From positions 744,001-808,000 of the forward strand of contig OZ241909.1 of the NCBI GenBank assembly GCA_965203735.1: DNA of 64,000 nt, in the 5' to 3' direction. The stretch comes from Bin55 sp965203735 (GTDB lineage Bacteria; Pseudomonadota; Gammaproteobacteria; Pseudomonadales; Azotimanducaceae). This document shows, piece after piece, positions 34,884-43,721 of the stretch (position 1 is its first letter; every line of letters starts with the position of its first letter). Both the position numbers and the translations under genes were made by a program. The notes under the pieces are model-generated. The model made no database searches. It worked only from the letters and a program-made list of their open reading frames with translations, and was not told the DNA's origin.

Positions 34884-37800
34884 CTATACGAGATCGATGC
34901 TAAATCGAAATTCGTCTCCATCAAGCTCAACACAATGATCACAACACTCAGCACGACAAATCTCTGTTGCTAGCACTTCGCCAGCTACATAGTGCTGAAA
35001 CTGTTCCACGATCGCCATCAAACGAGGCGTTGAATCGTAGCCGACTCTAATTCGATCGGTCACGTTGAGGTTCAGATCCTTTCGTGTCAGTTGAATTCGG
35101 TGAACTAGCTCGCGAGCGACACCTTCATCCATAAGCTCTTGGGTTAGGGCAAAGTCTAGATCTATAGAAACCAAACTGTCTGACGTGACTGATGATCCTT
35201 CGTTTGCCTCTCGATACACATTGATTTCGTCAAGTGTGAATGTCTCGTTGTTCAATTCGATACGACCGTCGGTTTGGAATCTTTCAAGGTCATCGGATCG
35301 CAATTGTTGAATCAACGTCTGGAACTCCTTCATACGCTTTCCAAGTCGCTTTCCAAGAACTGGGAAGTTAGGTTTGGCAAACCAGTTGATGTACTTTCCT
35401 TCGTCCGAATCGTAGAGGACGTTCTTTACATTGAGTTCGCCCTTCACGTAGTCCTCCAACGAACGGATGTCGTTCAAGACGGCATCGTCTCGATGGATTA
35501 CGACCAGTGTGCTCAATGGAGTTCTCAACGAGACTTTCTTGAGTTCTCGTTGTTTTCTCCCGAGAAGAACAATCCTCTGCATCCGAGTCACCGCCTGCTC
35601 GAGTCTCACGTCCTGCAAGTCTTGATCCGGTTCTGGGTAATCGCACAGATGCACAGATTGAGCTGTTTCACTTGTGTTGGACAAACCCGCAAGTCCACGA
35701 TAGACATGCTCGGAAAGAAACGGTGTGCAAGGAGCCATTGCAAGCGTGAGGTCATGTAGCGAAGAATAGAGCGCACTATATGCAGCTATTTTGTCTGGTG
35801 AGAGACCTTCGCCCCAGAATCGAGCTCGGTTCAGCCGAATGTACCAGTTTGTCAGATCCTCTATGAAATTGAAAAGCTGGGGAACCACATTGTCTAGGCG
35901 GTAGCGTTCCATTTCGGTTGAGATGGAAGCTTTGAGAGTCTGAAGTCGGGACAGAATCCATCGGTCCAAGACAGTTGCGTGAGTCAAGTCGTACTGATCG
36001 AGGGTCCATCCATCAATTTGCGCGTACAAATCGAGAAACATGAAAGCGTTGAACCAAGGTAGCAAGGCGCGTCGAGTCATATCTCGCACACCCGAGTCAA
36101 CAAAGCGTTGCTCTTCGCCACGTACCAATCCAGAGTTGATCAAGTAGAGGCGCAGGGCGTCGGCACCGTGTTTGTTCATGAGGATTTCTGGGTCGGTGTA
36201 GTTGCCGATGCTCTTTGACATCTTCTTGCCATCGGCAGCCAATACCATTCCGTTCACGATGACATTCTGAAACGCCGGCTTGCCGAACATTGCGGAGCTA
36301 AGAGCGATGAGTGTGTAGAACCATCCTCGAGTCTGATCGAGACCTTCCGCAATAAAGTCCGCAGGAAAACCCGCTTCGAAAATTTCCTTGTTTTCGAACG
36401 GATAGTGTTTTTGCGCATACGGCATCGACCCAGATTCAAACCAACAATCCAGCACTTCGGGGATTCGCCGATACGTCCCCCGTTCACCGGGTAGTTGGAA
36501 TTCCAGCGGATCAATGTTTTCTCTGTGCAGGTCATCTGGTCGAGATCCTGTCAGGTTCAATAGTTCTTCTCGGGAACCAACGCAGATACTGGATCCGGTC
36601 TCATCGTTTTCCCAGATCGGTATAGGTGTACCCCAGACGCGATTGCGGGAAATGCACCAATCTATTGCATTGTTTAGCCAGTCGCCCATGCGCCCGTTCT
36701 TTATGTGGCTCGGAACCCATCGAATCCTCTCATTGGATTCCAACAGGCTATCTCGTAGGTCCGAAACACGTACGAACCATGAGGGCACAGCGCGGTAGAT
36801 CAGAGGAGATTGCGATCTGTAGCAGAACGGGTAGCTATGTTGAATGACGTCCTGTTCCAACAACGAGTCGCGTTCCTTGAGCCATGCAATGATGTGAGGA
36901 TCGGCATCCTTGACGAATTGACCCGCAAAGTCCTCGACCTCCTGAAGGAATACTCCATTCATTCCGACGGGACAAATGAATTCGTCGATCGAATGTTCCT
37001 GGGCGATGCGGAAATCGTCTTCGCCAAATGCAGGAGCTTGATGGACTATTCCTGTCCCATCATCGGTATTGACGTAGCCATCCGCAAGTATCCGAAACGC
37101 TCCTTTCTTGGCCAACGGAGCGAAGTATGGAAACAGTGGCTCATAGGTCCGACCTTCGAGTTCTCCTGCCGAGACGCGTTTCTCAACCTCCAATTCATGC
37201 CTTTTTCCATAGGCTGAGAGACGTGCTTCCGCGATATAAAAGCTCTTATTGGTCGCTGAGTCGCGGACTCGTACATAGTCTATGTCGGGTCCGACACAAA
37301 GCGCGAGGTTGGAGGGTAATGTCCACGGTGTTGTAGTCCACGCACTTACAAACGCATCTTCGTTGTGAAGCTTGAAAAGGACGGTGATCGAAGGATCTTG
37401 TACATCTTGATAGTTGGAACTAGCTTCGAAATTCGACAACGGTGTAGCGAGAGCGGTTGAAACTGGCATCACCTTTTGTCCCTTATAGATCAATCCCTTG
37501 TCCCATAGCGACTTGACGACCCACCAGACCGACTCCATAAAGTCCGCATCCATCGTCTTGTAGTCGTCATCGAAGTCCACCCAACGCCCCAATCGTGTGA
37601 TGGTGGATCGCCACTCGCGAACATAGCGTTCGACGATTCCTCTACATTCTTCGTTATAGCCAGCAATTCCTAGTTTGGCTACGGCCTCATGCGCCGGCAT
37701 GCCAAGTTTCTTATCGATTTCGTGCTCTATTGGCAGACCGTGGCAATCCCAACCAAAGCGACGCTCAACAAAGCGACCCTTCATCGTCCAATAACGAGGT

Positions 37801-38009
37801 ACGATGTCTTTGATCACTGATGCCAATAGATTGCCGTGATGTGGTAATCCCGTCGCAAAGGGAGGTCCGTCGAAGAACACGTAGGGTGCTCCATCTCTTC
37901 GAAGATCGAGCGATTTCTTGAATGTTCTATCTTGCTCCCACGAAGCCAGTACTTCAGATTCCATTTGTGGAAACGAAAACGCGGGGCGAGATTCTGTTGT
38001 GTCCGACAT
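34884..38009 (-). CDS. ileS: Isoleucyl-tRNA synthetase (type 2-like)
   Basis: IleRS charges tRNA-Ile and edits valine. The 1041-residue protein has the longer, eukaryote-like architecture with GPPFATGLP at residues 48-56 and a long C-terminal domain. The KMSKS motif is intact (DGKKMSKSIGNY near residue 596). The HxGH motif reads HHGN at 57-60, so the final His is Asn. Bacteria with type 2 IleRS are often mupirocin resistant, which may apply here (inference). A hairpin at 38044-38072 lies in its upstream region. Confidence 0.96.
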   Translation of the reverse strand: MSDTTESRPAFSFPQMESEVLASWEQDRTFKKSLDLRRDGAPYVFFDGPPFATGLPHHGNLLASVIKDIVPRYWTMKGRFVERRFGWDCHGLPIEHEIDKKLGMPAHEAVAKLGIAGYNEECRGIVERYVREWRSTITRLGRWVDFDDDYKTMDADFMESVWWVVKSLWDKGLIYKGQKVMPVSTALATPLSNFEASSNYQDVQDPSITVLFKLHNEDAFVSAWTTTPWTLPSNLALCVGPDIDYVRVRDSATNKSFYIAEARLSAYGKRHELEVEKRVSAGELEGRTYEPLFPYFAPLAKKGAFRILADGYVNTDDGTGIVHQAPAFGEDDFRIAQEHSIDEFICPVGMNGVFLQEVEDFAGQFVKDADPHIIAWLKERDSLLEQDVIQHSYPFCYRSQSPLIYRAVPSWFVRVSDLRDSLLESNERIRWVPSHIKNGRMGDWLNNAIDWCISRNRVWGTPIPIWENDETGSSICVGSREELLNLTGSRPDDLHRENIDPLEFQLPGERGTYRRIPEVLDCWFESGSMPYAQKHYPFENKEIFEAGFPADFIAEGLDQTRGWFYTLIALSSAMFGKPAFQNVIVNGMVLAADGKKMSKSIGNYTDPEILMNKHGADALRLYLINSGLVRGEEQRFVDSGVRDMTRRALLPWFNAFMFLDLYAQIDGWTLDQYDLTHATVLDRWILSRLQTLKASISTEMERYRLDNVVPQLFNFIEDLTNWYIRLNRARFWGEGLSPDKIAAYSALYSSLHDLTLAMAPCTPFLSEHVYRGLAGLSNTSETAQSVHLCDYPEPDQDLQDVRLEQAVTRMQRIVLLGRKQRELKKVSLRTPLSTLVVIHRDDAVLNDIRSLEDYVKGELNVKNVLYDSDEGKYINWFAKPNFPVLGKRLGKRMKEFQTLIQQLRSDDLERFQTDGRIELNNETFTLDEINVYREANEGSSVTSDSLVSIDLDFALTQELMDEGVARELVHRIQLTRKDLNLNVTDRIRVGYDSTPRLMAIVEQFQHYVAGEVLATEICRAECCDHCVELDGDEFRFSIDLV

Positions 38010-38043
38010 TGCTATTCGCCAAGTTCAGGTTCAAATAGAGGAA

Positions 38044-38072
38044 TGCTGGAGACGTGCACTACAACTCCAGCA
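38044..38072 (-). terminator. Stem-loop between the reductase gene and ileS, TGCTGGAG / CTCCAGCA
   Basis: A perfect 8-bp inverted repeat with a 13-nt loop, 21 nt after the stop of the 39205-38093 gene and 35 nt before the ileS start. On the minus strand it is followed by a partly T-rich stretch (TTCCTCTATTTG). It could terminate the upstream transcript or act as an attenuator in the ileS leader. No T-box features are seen. Confidence 0.5.
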
Positions 38073-38092
38073 CAGAAATGCGTCGAACTGAG

Positions 38093-39205
38093 TTAGTTCG
38101 ACTGAATTGTCGGCTGAATAATGCCGAGTTCGATCGAAGTCTCAACTACCGATCGAATCGTGTCCTCCACTGGACGAATGGTTGCACCAAGAAGACTCTT
38201 GGCTTTCTTGCAATCGTTAACCGTATTGGAAACTACGTTGATTGGATCACCATTAGAACGCGTTGTAGTGGGCATTCCAATTCTGAATGACGGAAACTCT
38301 GCCTGTATCACTTCTCTGAGTTCAGTACTCATTTGAAGCGAGGAACGTCCGCCACTTCCATGCATGACATAGCGTGGACCACCCTTGGAGTTCCTATGAT
38401 CGACGTTCGATTCAGCTGCAAGCCTATGGGCTTTAACCAAATCTCGTACGTCGATGATGTTGTAGTTCATGTCGTAGCGTGATGGCCATGTCGGGGCATC
38501 GCCATTGGCAAGTCGTCCGATTTGTTCGATCCACTGACCAACCTGAGCCTTAAATAGGATGGGACCACAGATCATGGCGGGGTTCATGGTTATGGCGTCC
38601 CATCGACCTGCGCTCTTGTCGGCGGCGTCATTGATCAATCGCTCTGTATCAACTTTACTGCGCGAGTAAGAGTTTCGTGGATCATTCCATTGTTCGGGTT
38701 GAACGTCGTCCGAAGCCCAGTCTTCCTCGGTCCACTCGTATCCTTTTGGCAATCGTGCACCTTTCGCACCCGAAACTGCTGCCATCGAGCTTGTGTAGAC
38801 AAGCCGTCGGACGCTGCCACTTGCATTGATGGAGTCGATAACGTTTTGTGTTCCAACGATTCCACCGTCGTAGACATCTTGAGGTACAGAACCTGATCCT
38901 AGTGGCTGGCTCTTGCCGTCAGCGGAATTACCTAGAACAGCGGCGACATGAAATACAGCGCTACAACCTGAAAAGGCTTCGTCATACGAATGAGGTGTGA
39001 AGAGATCGCATCCATCTATAAGCTCTACATTTGGCAATCGTTCCAAATATTGAACGCAATCCTTGCCGCGCCATGACTGGGCATCACGTATGCAGGCTCG
39101 CACTTGATATCCGTGAAGAATGAGCTCTCGCACCATGTGTCCACCAGTGAATCCGGAGCAGCCTGTTACTGCGACTGGTCCGTCAATCGCGTTGATTGCC
39201 GACAT
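38093..39205 (-). CDS. NAD(P)-dependent epimerase/reductase, extended SDR
   Basis: A 370-residue extended SDR, closest in style to cinnamoyl-CoA reductase/dihydroflavonol reductase proteins. It has VTGCSGFTGGHMVRELI at the N-terminus, RLVYTSSMAAVSG, and the catalytic NSYSRSKVDTE (YxxxK). It would reduce an aldehyde, ketone or CoA ester, or act as a 3-beta-hydroxysteroid dehydrogenase-like enzyme. It lies 61 nt downstream of a PhyH dioxygenase on the same strand, so a shared pathway is possible. Confidence 0.87.
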   Translation of the reverse strand: MSAINAIDGPVAVTGCSGFTGGHMVRELILHGYQVRACIRDAQSWRGKDCVQYLERLPNVELIDGCDLFTPHSYDEAFSGCSAVFHVAAVLGNSADGKSQPLGSGSVPQDVYDGGIVGTQNVIDSINASGSVRRLVYTSSMAAVSGAKGARLPKGYEWTEEDWASDDVQPEQWNDPRNSYSRSKVDTERLINDAADKSAGRWDAITMNPAMICGPILFKAQVGQWIEQIGRLANGDAPTWPSRYDMNYNIIDVRDLVKAHRLAAESNVDHRNSKGGPRYVMHGSGGRSSLQMSTELREVIQAEFPSFRIGMPTTTRSNGDPINVVSNTVNDCKKAKSLLGATIRPVEDTIRSVVETSIELGIIQPTIQSN

Positions 39206-39266
39206 TTACTGTTTGTTCCTTTGTTTGCTGTGTTCAGCGTAGTTCGGTCGCATGCCTAGTCCGATC

Positions 39267-40304
39267 TCAACCGGCCGCAACCTTTTTCTTGGCGGGCTCG
39301 GATCTCTTTTCCATGCGCTCTTTGTTGCGTTCAGAGGTCATCTTTCCATCATGGTGCATATAGTCGTACTTGGGCCTTAGAGTGGTTCGGCCGTTTGCAG
39401 GTTCTGTATCAAACAAGCTTCGGTACGCATTGATTGATTGTCCTCCTTTCGCACCTGTCTCTGCGTCGGTCAATCGGTCAATATCCCAATCGCTCTTACC
39501 GAAGGGAAAAAGGCTATAGACATCCATTAGTCCAGCAAATCGAACTGGATTTCGATCAAGGGCTTCTTGAGTCACAGTCTCTCGATACGCTTCTTCTGGC
39601 TGTTGTCGTCGACGCATGTACTCACACTGCAAGGTCATTCGCAGTCCTGGTGTCTTCTTGGGATATGAACCATGCCATGTATGGTTACCCCATATCACCA
39701 TCGAACCAGCCTCTGCTTCTACGGCAACCGCTTCGTCCTTCCACTTTTCCGCTTCTGCCGCCGTCACTTGGCGACGCCACCTGTGGCTGCCCGGCACAAA
39801 CGAAATCGATCCGTCGTCCTTGGTGTAGTCGGTCAACATAAAGTGCATGTTGCAATTAACGATTCGTTCTGGTTGTGCTTGGACGGCGGGGTCGAGATAG
39901 TCTCCATGTATTCCAGTACGAATTTCCCCGGGGCCCTTTACCCATGCCGCGCATAGGCTTAGCACGCAATCTGTGCCAAGCAAATACTGTGCGAGTCCAA
40001 GGCCGGCTGGATTGTAGGACAGCTTCTCAAAAATAGGGTCTTCCCATAGCATGAAGCGCTGTATGTCGTTTACGTTCCTCCAACGGTCTATCGACAGTCC
40101 GTCCGACCCGTAGCGACGGAGCATTGTTCTCTCTAATGCTTCTCGGACTTCAATGCAGAATTCTGGTGGACCGACCTTTTTGGGCGGTACAACTGTAAAG
40201 CCGAACGCATCAAGCTCCGCAATGTTGGTTTCTAGGCCAATTTGTCGTAGCTCTTGATAGAGCGGTGCTACGGACCCCGCTGACTTCCATTCACCAATTT
40301 TCAC
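39267..40304 (-). CDS. Phytanoyl-CoA dioxygenase (PhyH) family protein
   Basis: A 345-residue Fe(II)/2-oxoglutarate dioxygenase fold. The metal ligands are probably His-x-Asp in GIHGDYLDP, and the distal His in TWHGSYPKKTPGLR with the 2-oxoglutarate-binding Arg nearby. PhyH proteins hydroxylate branched acyl-CoAs or small metabolites; many bacterial members act on other substrates. The C-terminus is Lys-rich (KKKVAAG). A palindrome lies just upstream at 40337-40352. Confidence 0.87.
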   Translation of the reverse strand: MKIGEWKSAGSVAPLYQELRQIGLETNIAELDAFGFTVVPPKKVGPPEFCIEVREALERTMLRRYGSDGLSIDRWRNVNDIQRFMLWEDPIFEKLSYNPAGLGLAQYLLGTDCVLSLCAAWVKGPGEIRTGIHGDYLDPAVQAQPERIVNCNMHFMLTDYTKDDGSISFVPGSHRWRRQVTAAEAEKWKDEAVAVEAEAGSMVIWGNHTWHGSYPKKTPGLRMTLQCEYMRRRQQPEEAYRETVTQEALDRNPVRFAGLMDVYSLFPFGKSDWDIDRLTDAETGAKGGQSINAYRSLFDTEPANGRTTLRPKYDYMHHDGKMTSERNKERMEKRSEPAKKKVAAG

Positions 40305-40336
40305 TTCAAGACCCCAAGCTGGTCACGCCACGCAGA

Positions 40337-40352
40337 CTTGCAAGACTGCAAG
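40337..40352. promoter_or_regulatory. Palindrome CTTGCA-AGAC-TGCAAG upstream of PhyH gene
   Basis: A perfect 6-bp inverted repeat with a 4-nt centre, 33 nt upstream of the dioxygenase start on the minus strand. The position suits an operator overlapping a promoter or the leader. The regulator is unknown. Confidence 0.3.
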
Positions 40353-40596
40353 AAACCACCCTCGATTCGTCTGAAGACTAACGTCCGTGATGAATGCCAC
40401 ACCGAGAAAAGCTGACCATGGTTGTTCACATTTTATTACGGAGCAAGATTCGATAGCTGAGGCGAAGAGATACTGGACTGTCAAGAAGCTGAATTTGTCC
40501 GGTTCTCACGGTGGCGTTCTACACGTGTTGAGTAGCTAGTTTCAGCAACCAAGGCCACTCATTAGGAATTTCGAGTGCTGCCTATCGAGTTGCATG

Positions 40597-40602
40597 CATA
40601 AT
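40597..40602 (+). promoter_or_regulatory. Possible -10 element (CATAAT) of the LLM gene
   Basis: CATAAT matches five of six consensus bases and would place transcription start about 30 nt before the LLM GTG at 40637. No good -35 hexamer is seen 16-18 nt upstream, so it is tentative. Confidence 0.25.
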
Positions 40603-40636
40603 CGCCCGCAAGTTTGGCAGTTCTTTCCTGATTACC

Positions 40637-41500
40637 GTGAAGTTTGGTGTAGTTTTCCCACATAACGAAATTGGAACCGATTCGGAAGCAATTAAGTCCT
40701 ACGCTATCGGCGTTGATCGCGATCTAAAAGCGGACCACATGCTCATTTATGATCATGTGCTAGGTGTAGATCCAAATCTTCATGTTGGCTGGAGTGGTCC
40801 GTACGACAAAGACGTTGCGTTTCATGAGCCTTTTACCGTGTTCGCATTCATGGCCGCAGTCACAGAATCGGTAGAGTTTGCCACATCGGTTCTAGTTCTT
40901 CCTCAACGCCAAACAGCATTGGTTGCAAAGCAGGCGGCTGAGTTGGCAATTCTCTCCAATTACCGTTTGCGCTTGGGAATCGGTACGGGTTGGAACGAGG
41001 TGGAATATGAAGCACTCGATGTACCGTTTGACCATCGAGGATCTCGGCAAGCGGAGCAGGTCGAGCTCATGCGAAAGCTCTGGGATTACGATTCTCTACT
41101 GTTTGAAGGGCGATTTCACACTGTGTCTCATGCTTCGATTCTTCCCCGACCCGAGCGTGCCATACCTATATGGTTTGGGGGCATTGCACCTCCACTGCTG
41201 CGACGATGTGCACTACTAGGAGATGGTTGGTTTCCTTTGGGCACTCCTAACGAACAATCGGCTCGTGCCATAGAAACGATGCGACAGGTCCGAGAGGAAC
41301 ATGGATTGTCTTGGGAAGGGTTCGGAATTCAAGCTCAAGCTCAATTTCGCGGAGGCACACCTGAACGTTGGAAACGACACGCTCGACGTTGGGCGGATCT
41401 TGGTTGTACACACTTGGCCATTGCGACTCATAACGCCGGAAACACAACGGTTGAGCAGCACTTAGAGGCGGCGCGACGGTATTTGGACGCGGTTCGGTAG
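40637..41500 (+). CDS. Luciferase-like (LLM) oxidoreductase
   Basis: A 287-residue luciferase-like TIM barrel, starting at GTG 40637 (MKFGVVFPHNEIG). Typical segments are DHMLIYDHVLGVDP near residue 35, SNYRLRLGIGTGWNEVEYEAL near 115, and PERAIPIWFGGIAPPLLRR. These fit the F420-dependent-like subgroup with a GxGTGWNxxE loop, but the flavin used is unknown. It is not close to the other LLM gene at 21771. An MFS exporter follows 21 nt later. Confidence 0.88.
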   Translation: MKFGVVFPHNEIGTDSEAIKSYAIGVDRDLKADHMLIYDHVLGVDPNLHVGWSGPYDKDVAFHEPFTVFAFMAAVTESVEFATSVLVLPQRQTALVAKQAAELAILSNYRLRLGIGTGWNEVEYEALDVPFDHRGSRQAEQVELMRKLWDYDSLLFEGRFHTVSHASILPRPERAIPIWFGGIAPPLLRRCALLGDGWFPLGTPNEQSARAIETMRQVREEHGLSWEGFGIQAQAQFRGGTPERWKRHARRWADLGCTHLAIATHNAGNTTVEQHLEAARRYLDAVR

Positions 41501-41521
41501 CGTTACTGTGGGTTTGCGGTC

Positions 41522-42781
41522 TTGACAAACTCTAGGGAGGCGTCTCAAGACTCGCACTCAAGAGTAAAGCCTTCTCGACTTGCTTTTCCAGCTTACTTGA
41601 CCAGTTCAAGTTTTTGGGTGTCGGGTATTAGCCTCGAAAACCTGTTCGTCAGCTGGGTTTTTCTAGGAGTTCTCCAGGAGTCAGCGGACGTATTTGGACA
41701 AAATCGTGCACTGATTAGCACAATGCCACTCCTAGTCCTTCTCGTCGGTGGCATCGTTGCTGATCGCGTTGAATCGAAACGATTCCTAATTCTTATAACT
41801 CTCATTGCCGCATGCACTCCTTTGGTGTTGATCGGAGCAATCGCCCACTTGGCGACGTGGCACATAACTGCGTTTGCGGCAACGATGGCCATTTTGAACG
41901 CATTTGTCGACCCTTCTCGTCAGGCGGTGATCAACAAAGTCAGTCGGACCGATATTCAAAAATCGATCGCCATCGTCTATATCGTCCCAAGTCTATTGAG
42001 CATGATTGCGATGTCAGTTATGGCACCGCTAGAGTCTTTGGGACTGTCGTGGGTCTTAGTCACGGTGAGTGCGCTCTTCGTTGTGTCAGCCGGTTCGCTA
42101 CTCGGAATTCCTTCCGTATGGCCGGTAGTCTCTCCAAGACTCAATCTCACAGGGGGCGTCTTGGCAGCCTGGAAAATACGGTTGATCCGTGAGGTAATTG
42201 GCTTGAACTGTGTGTCGGCATTGTTCAATGCCGGAGGGTATGTCGTCGTTGTACCCCTGATTGCAACAGGCGTCTATGGTGGCGATGCAGCGCTGTTAGC
42301 GCTCGTCGGGATCTTTTTCCTAATTGGTAGCACCGGATCAAATTTTCTATTGTTGATCTTCATGCCTATTAAACGACCCGGACAGCTTGTTGTCGTGTTG
42401 CAACTAACAAGAGCGGTCTTTCTCGTATTGTTGCTTTTTCATCCGCCGCAATGGATTTTCTTGCTGTTGGTTGGTTGTTGGGGATTAAACATGGGTGTGA
42501 CCTCAACGCTAATGCGAAGCACCGTTCAAGAATTAGCGCCGGAGCGGCATAGAGCCCAGATTCTCTCAGTGATGCTTTTTGGGTTCATGCTTGCGTCTCC
42601 AATTTCGTCTCTAGTCCTCGGTGAGTTTGTGCATCGAACGAGTCCCTTAATGGGTTTGGTCCCCGGTATTTTGCTGTCCATAGCACTGTTTGGATGGGGA
42701 TTCAAACTGTCAGACTTTTGGAGTTACACATCGGCGTCGGCCGAGCAAAGTCAGAGCTGGCTTAAGCGATTCACCTCCTGA
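41522..42781 (+). CDS. MFS transporter
   Basis: A 419-residue major facilitator with about 12 predicted membrane segments. It has the loop 2-3 pattern GGIVADRVESKRFL, close to the MFS signature, and an ALNAFVDPSRQAVIN-like stretch (ILNAFVDPSRQAVINK), similar to EntS-type exporters. The substrate is unknown. It starts at TTG 41522 right after the LLM gene, so the two may be co-transcribed. Its last 31 nt overlap the convergent alpha/beta hydrolase gene. Confidence 0.88.
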   Translation: MTNSREASQDSHSRVKPSRLAFPAYLTSSSFWVSGISLENLFVSWVFLGVLQESADVFGQNRALISTMPLLVLLVGGIVADRVESKRFLILITLIAACTPLVLIGAIAHLATWHITAFAATMAILNAFVDPSRQAVINKVSRTDIQKSIAIVYIVPSLLSMIAMSVMAPLESLGLSWVLVTVSALFVVSAGSLLGIPSVWPVVSPRLNLTGGVLAAWKIRLIREVIGLNCVSALFNAGGYVVVVPLIATGVYGGDAALLALVGIFFLIGSTGSNFLLLIFMPIKRPGQLVVVLQLTRAVFLVLLLFHPPQWIFLLLVGCWGLNMGVTSTLMRSTVQELAPERHRAQILSVMLFGFMLASPISSLVLGEFVHRTSPLMGLVPGILLSIALFGWGFKLSDFWSYTSASAEQSQSWLKRFTS

Positions 42782-43626
42782 GCTACGAGACCGGGGCACT
42801 CCATTGGAATGAAGTGCGAAAGTTCAGGATGAAAGTTATCCTCACCTTTGATGAATTGTCGGTAAAGTTCCGGCCACGTTGGAGACTGGGAAAAGTCTAG
42901 CTTCTTAGAGTTTGGATCGCGCGGTTGAGCACGCAGTACGACTACTGGGTGATCTATCTTTGCGCAAAGCCCAGATAGGTCGCTTGAACGAGAACCGACA
43001 TAAATTGAAGCCTCGACCAGAGGCGGGCATGCGAGACTGTGGGTACCCTTCCGGTTCTTCAATAGACCCCACTTGCAGTAATCCATCAAACACTCTTCTT
43101 TCCAAAGGCTGAAAGGATGGCGATTTCTGAAGTTCTCAAACATTTCTTCTGGAGAATTCCAATCATTGCGTCTTCGCGAGACGGGATGAGACGCAGCTGA
43201 GTCCCATTGAGCGACTGAATCGATTGCGGGGTAGTCTCGAGGGTTTGCCATTACTGGGTCGACAAGTACAAGACCTTTAAAACATTGTGGATGCGCTGCA
43301 CATGCTTGTGTCAAACAATGACCTCCCATAGAGTGTCCAACTCCAACAGCGTTGGAGACGCCAAGAACCTTGACAAACTGTGTTAGATCTCGACCAAACG
43401 TCCACCAGTCGTAGGGGGGAAGTTTCTGGGAGCGTCCATGGCCTCGCAGTTCTATGGCAATAACCCTGAACCTTGAACCCAATTTCTTCACAGTCGAATC
43501 CCAGCAGCGAGCGTGGAAACCAGTGGCATGTACGAGCAAAACTACGTCGTGCGCGGACTCATTCCATTGAAAGTAGCACGTGTTGACTCCATTCACGGTG
43601 GTGAAATGGAGACTGGGCGAACTCAT
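42751..43626 (-). CDS. Alpha/beta hydrolase
   Basis: A 291-residue alpha/beta hydrolase with LLVHATGFHARCWD, ELRGHGRSQ, nucleophile elbow GVGHSMGGHCL, and a terminal ELSHFIPMECP segment with the catalytic His. It does not belong to the pair at 16672 and 29644. It overlaps the MFS gene by 31 nt at the 3' ends. A serine hydrolase gene lies 95 nt upstream on the same strand. Confidence 0.88.
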   Translation of the reverse strand: MSSPSLHFTTVNGVNTCYFQWNESAHDVVLLVHATGFHARCWDSTVKKLGSRFRVIAIELRGHGRSQKLPPYDWWTFGRDLTQFVKVLGVSNAVGVGHSMGGHCLTQACAAHPQCFKGLVLVDPVMANPRDYPAIDSVAQWDSAASHPVSRRRNDWNSPEEMFENFRNRHPFSLWKEECLMDYCKWGLLKNRKGTHSLACPPLVEASIYVGSRSSDLSGLCAKIDHPVVVLRAQPRDPNSKKLDFSQSPTWPELYRQFIKGEDNFHPELSHFIPMECPGLVAQEVNRLSQL

Positions 43627-43721
43627 TGCGAATTGTTTAGTGGGACAGGGAACGTGTTAGTCGGAGAACTGCTCGAACCCCAAGCGTGCACGATCAAAGG
43701 ATTTTGTTTGGCAGACTAGCC

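Larger units (their letters stand above)
40305..40636. other. Intergenic region between divergent PhyH and LLM genes
   Basis: 332 nt that must carry promoters for both flanking genes. It contains a perfect 6-4-6 palindrome at 40337-40352 near the PhyH start and a CATAAT hexamer at 40597-40602 before the LLM gene. Nothing else stands out. Confidence 0.5.
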
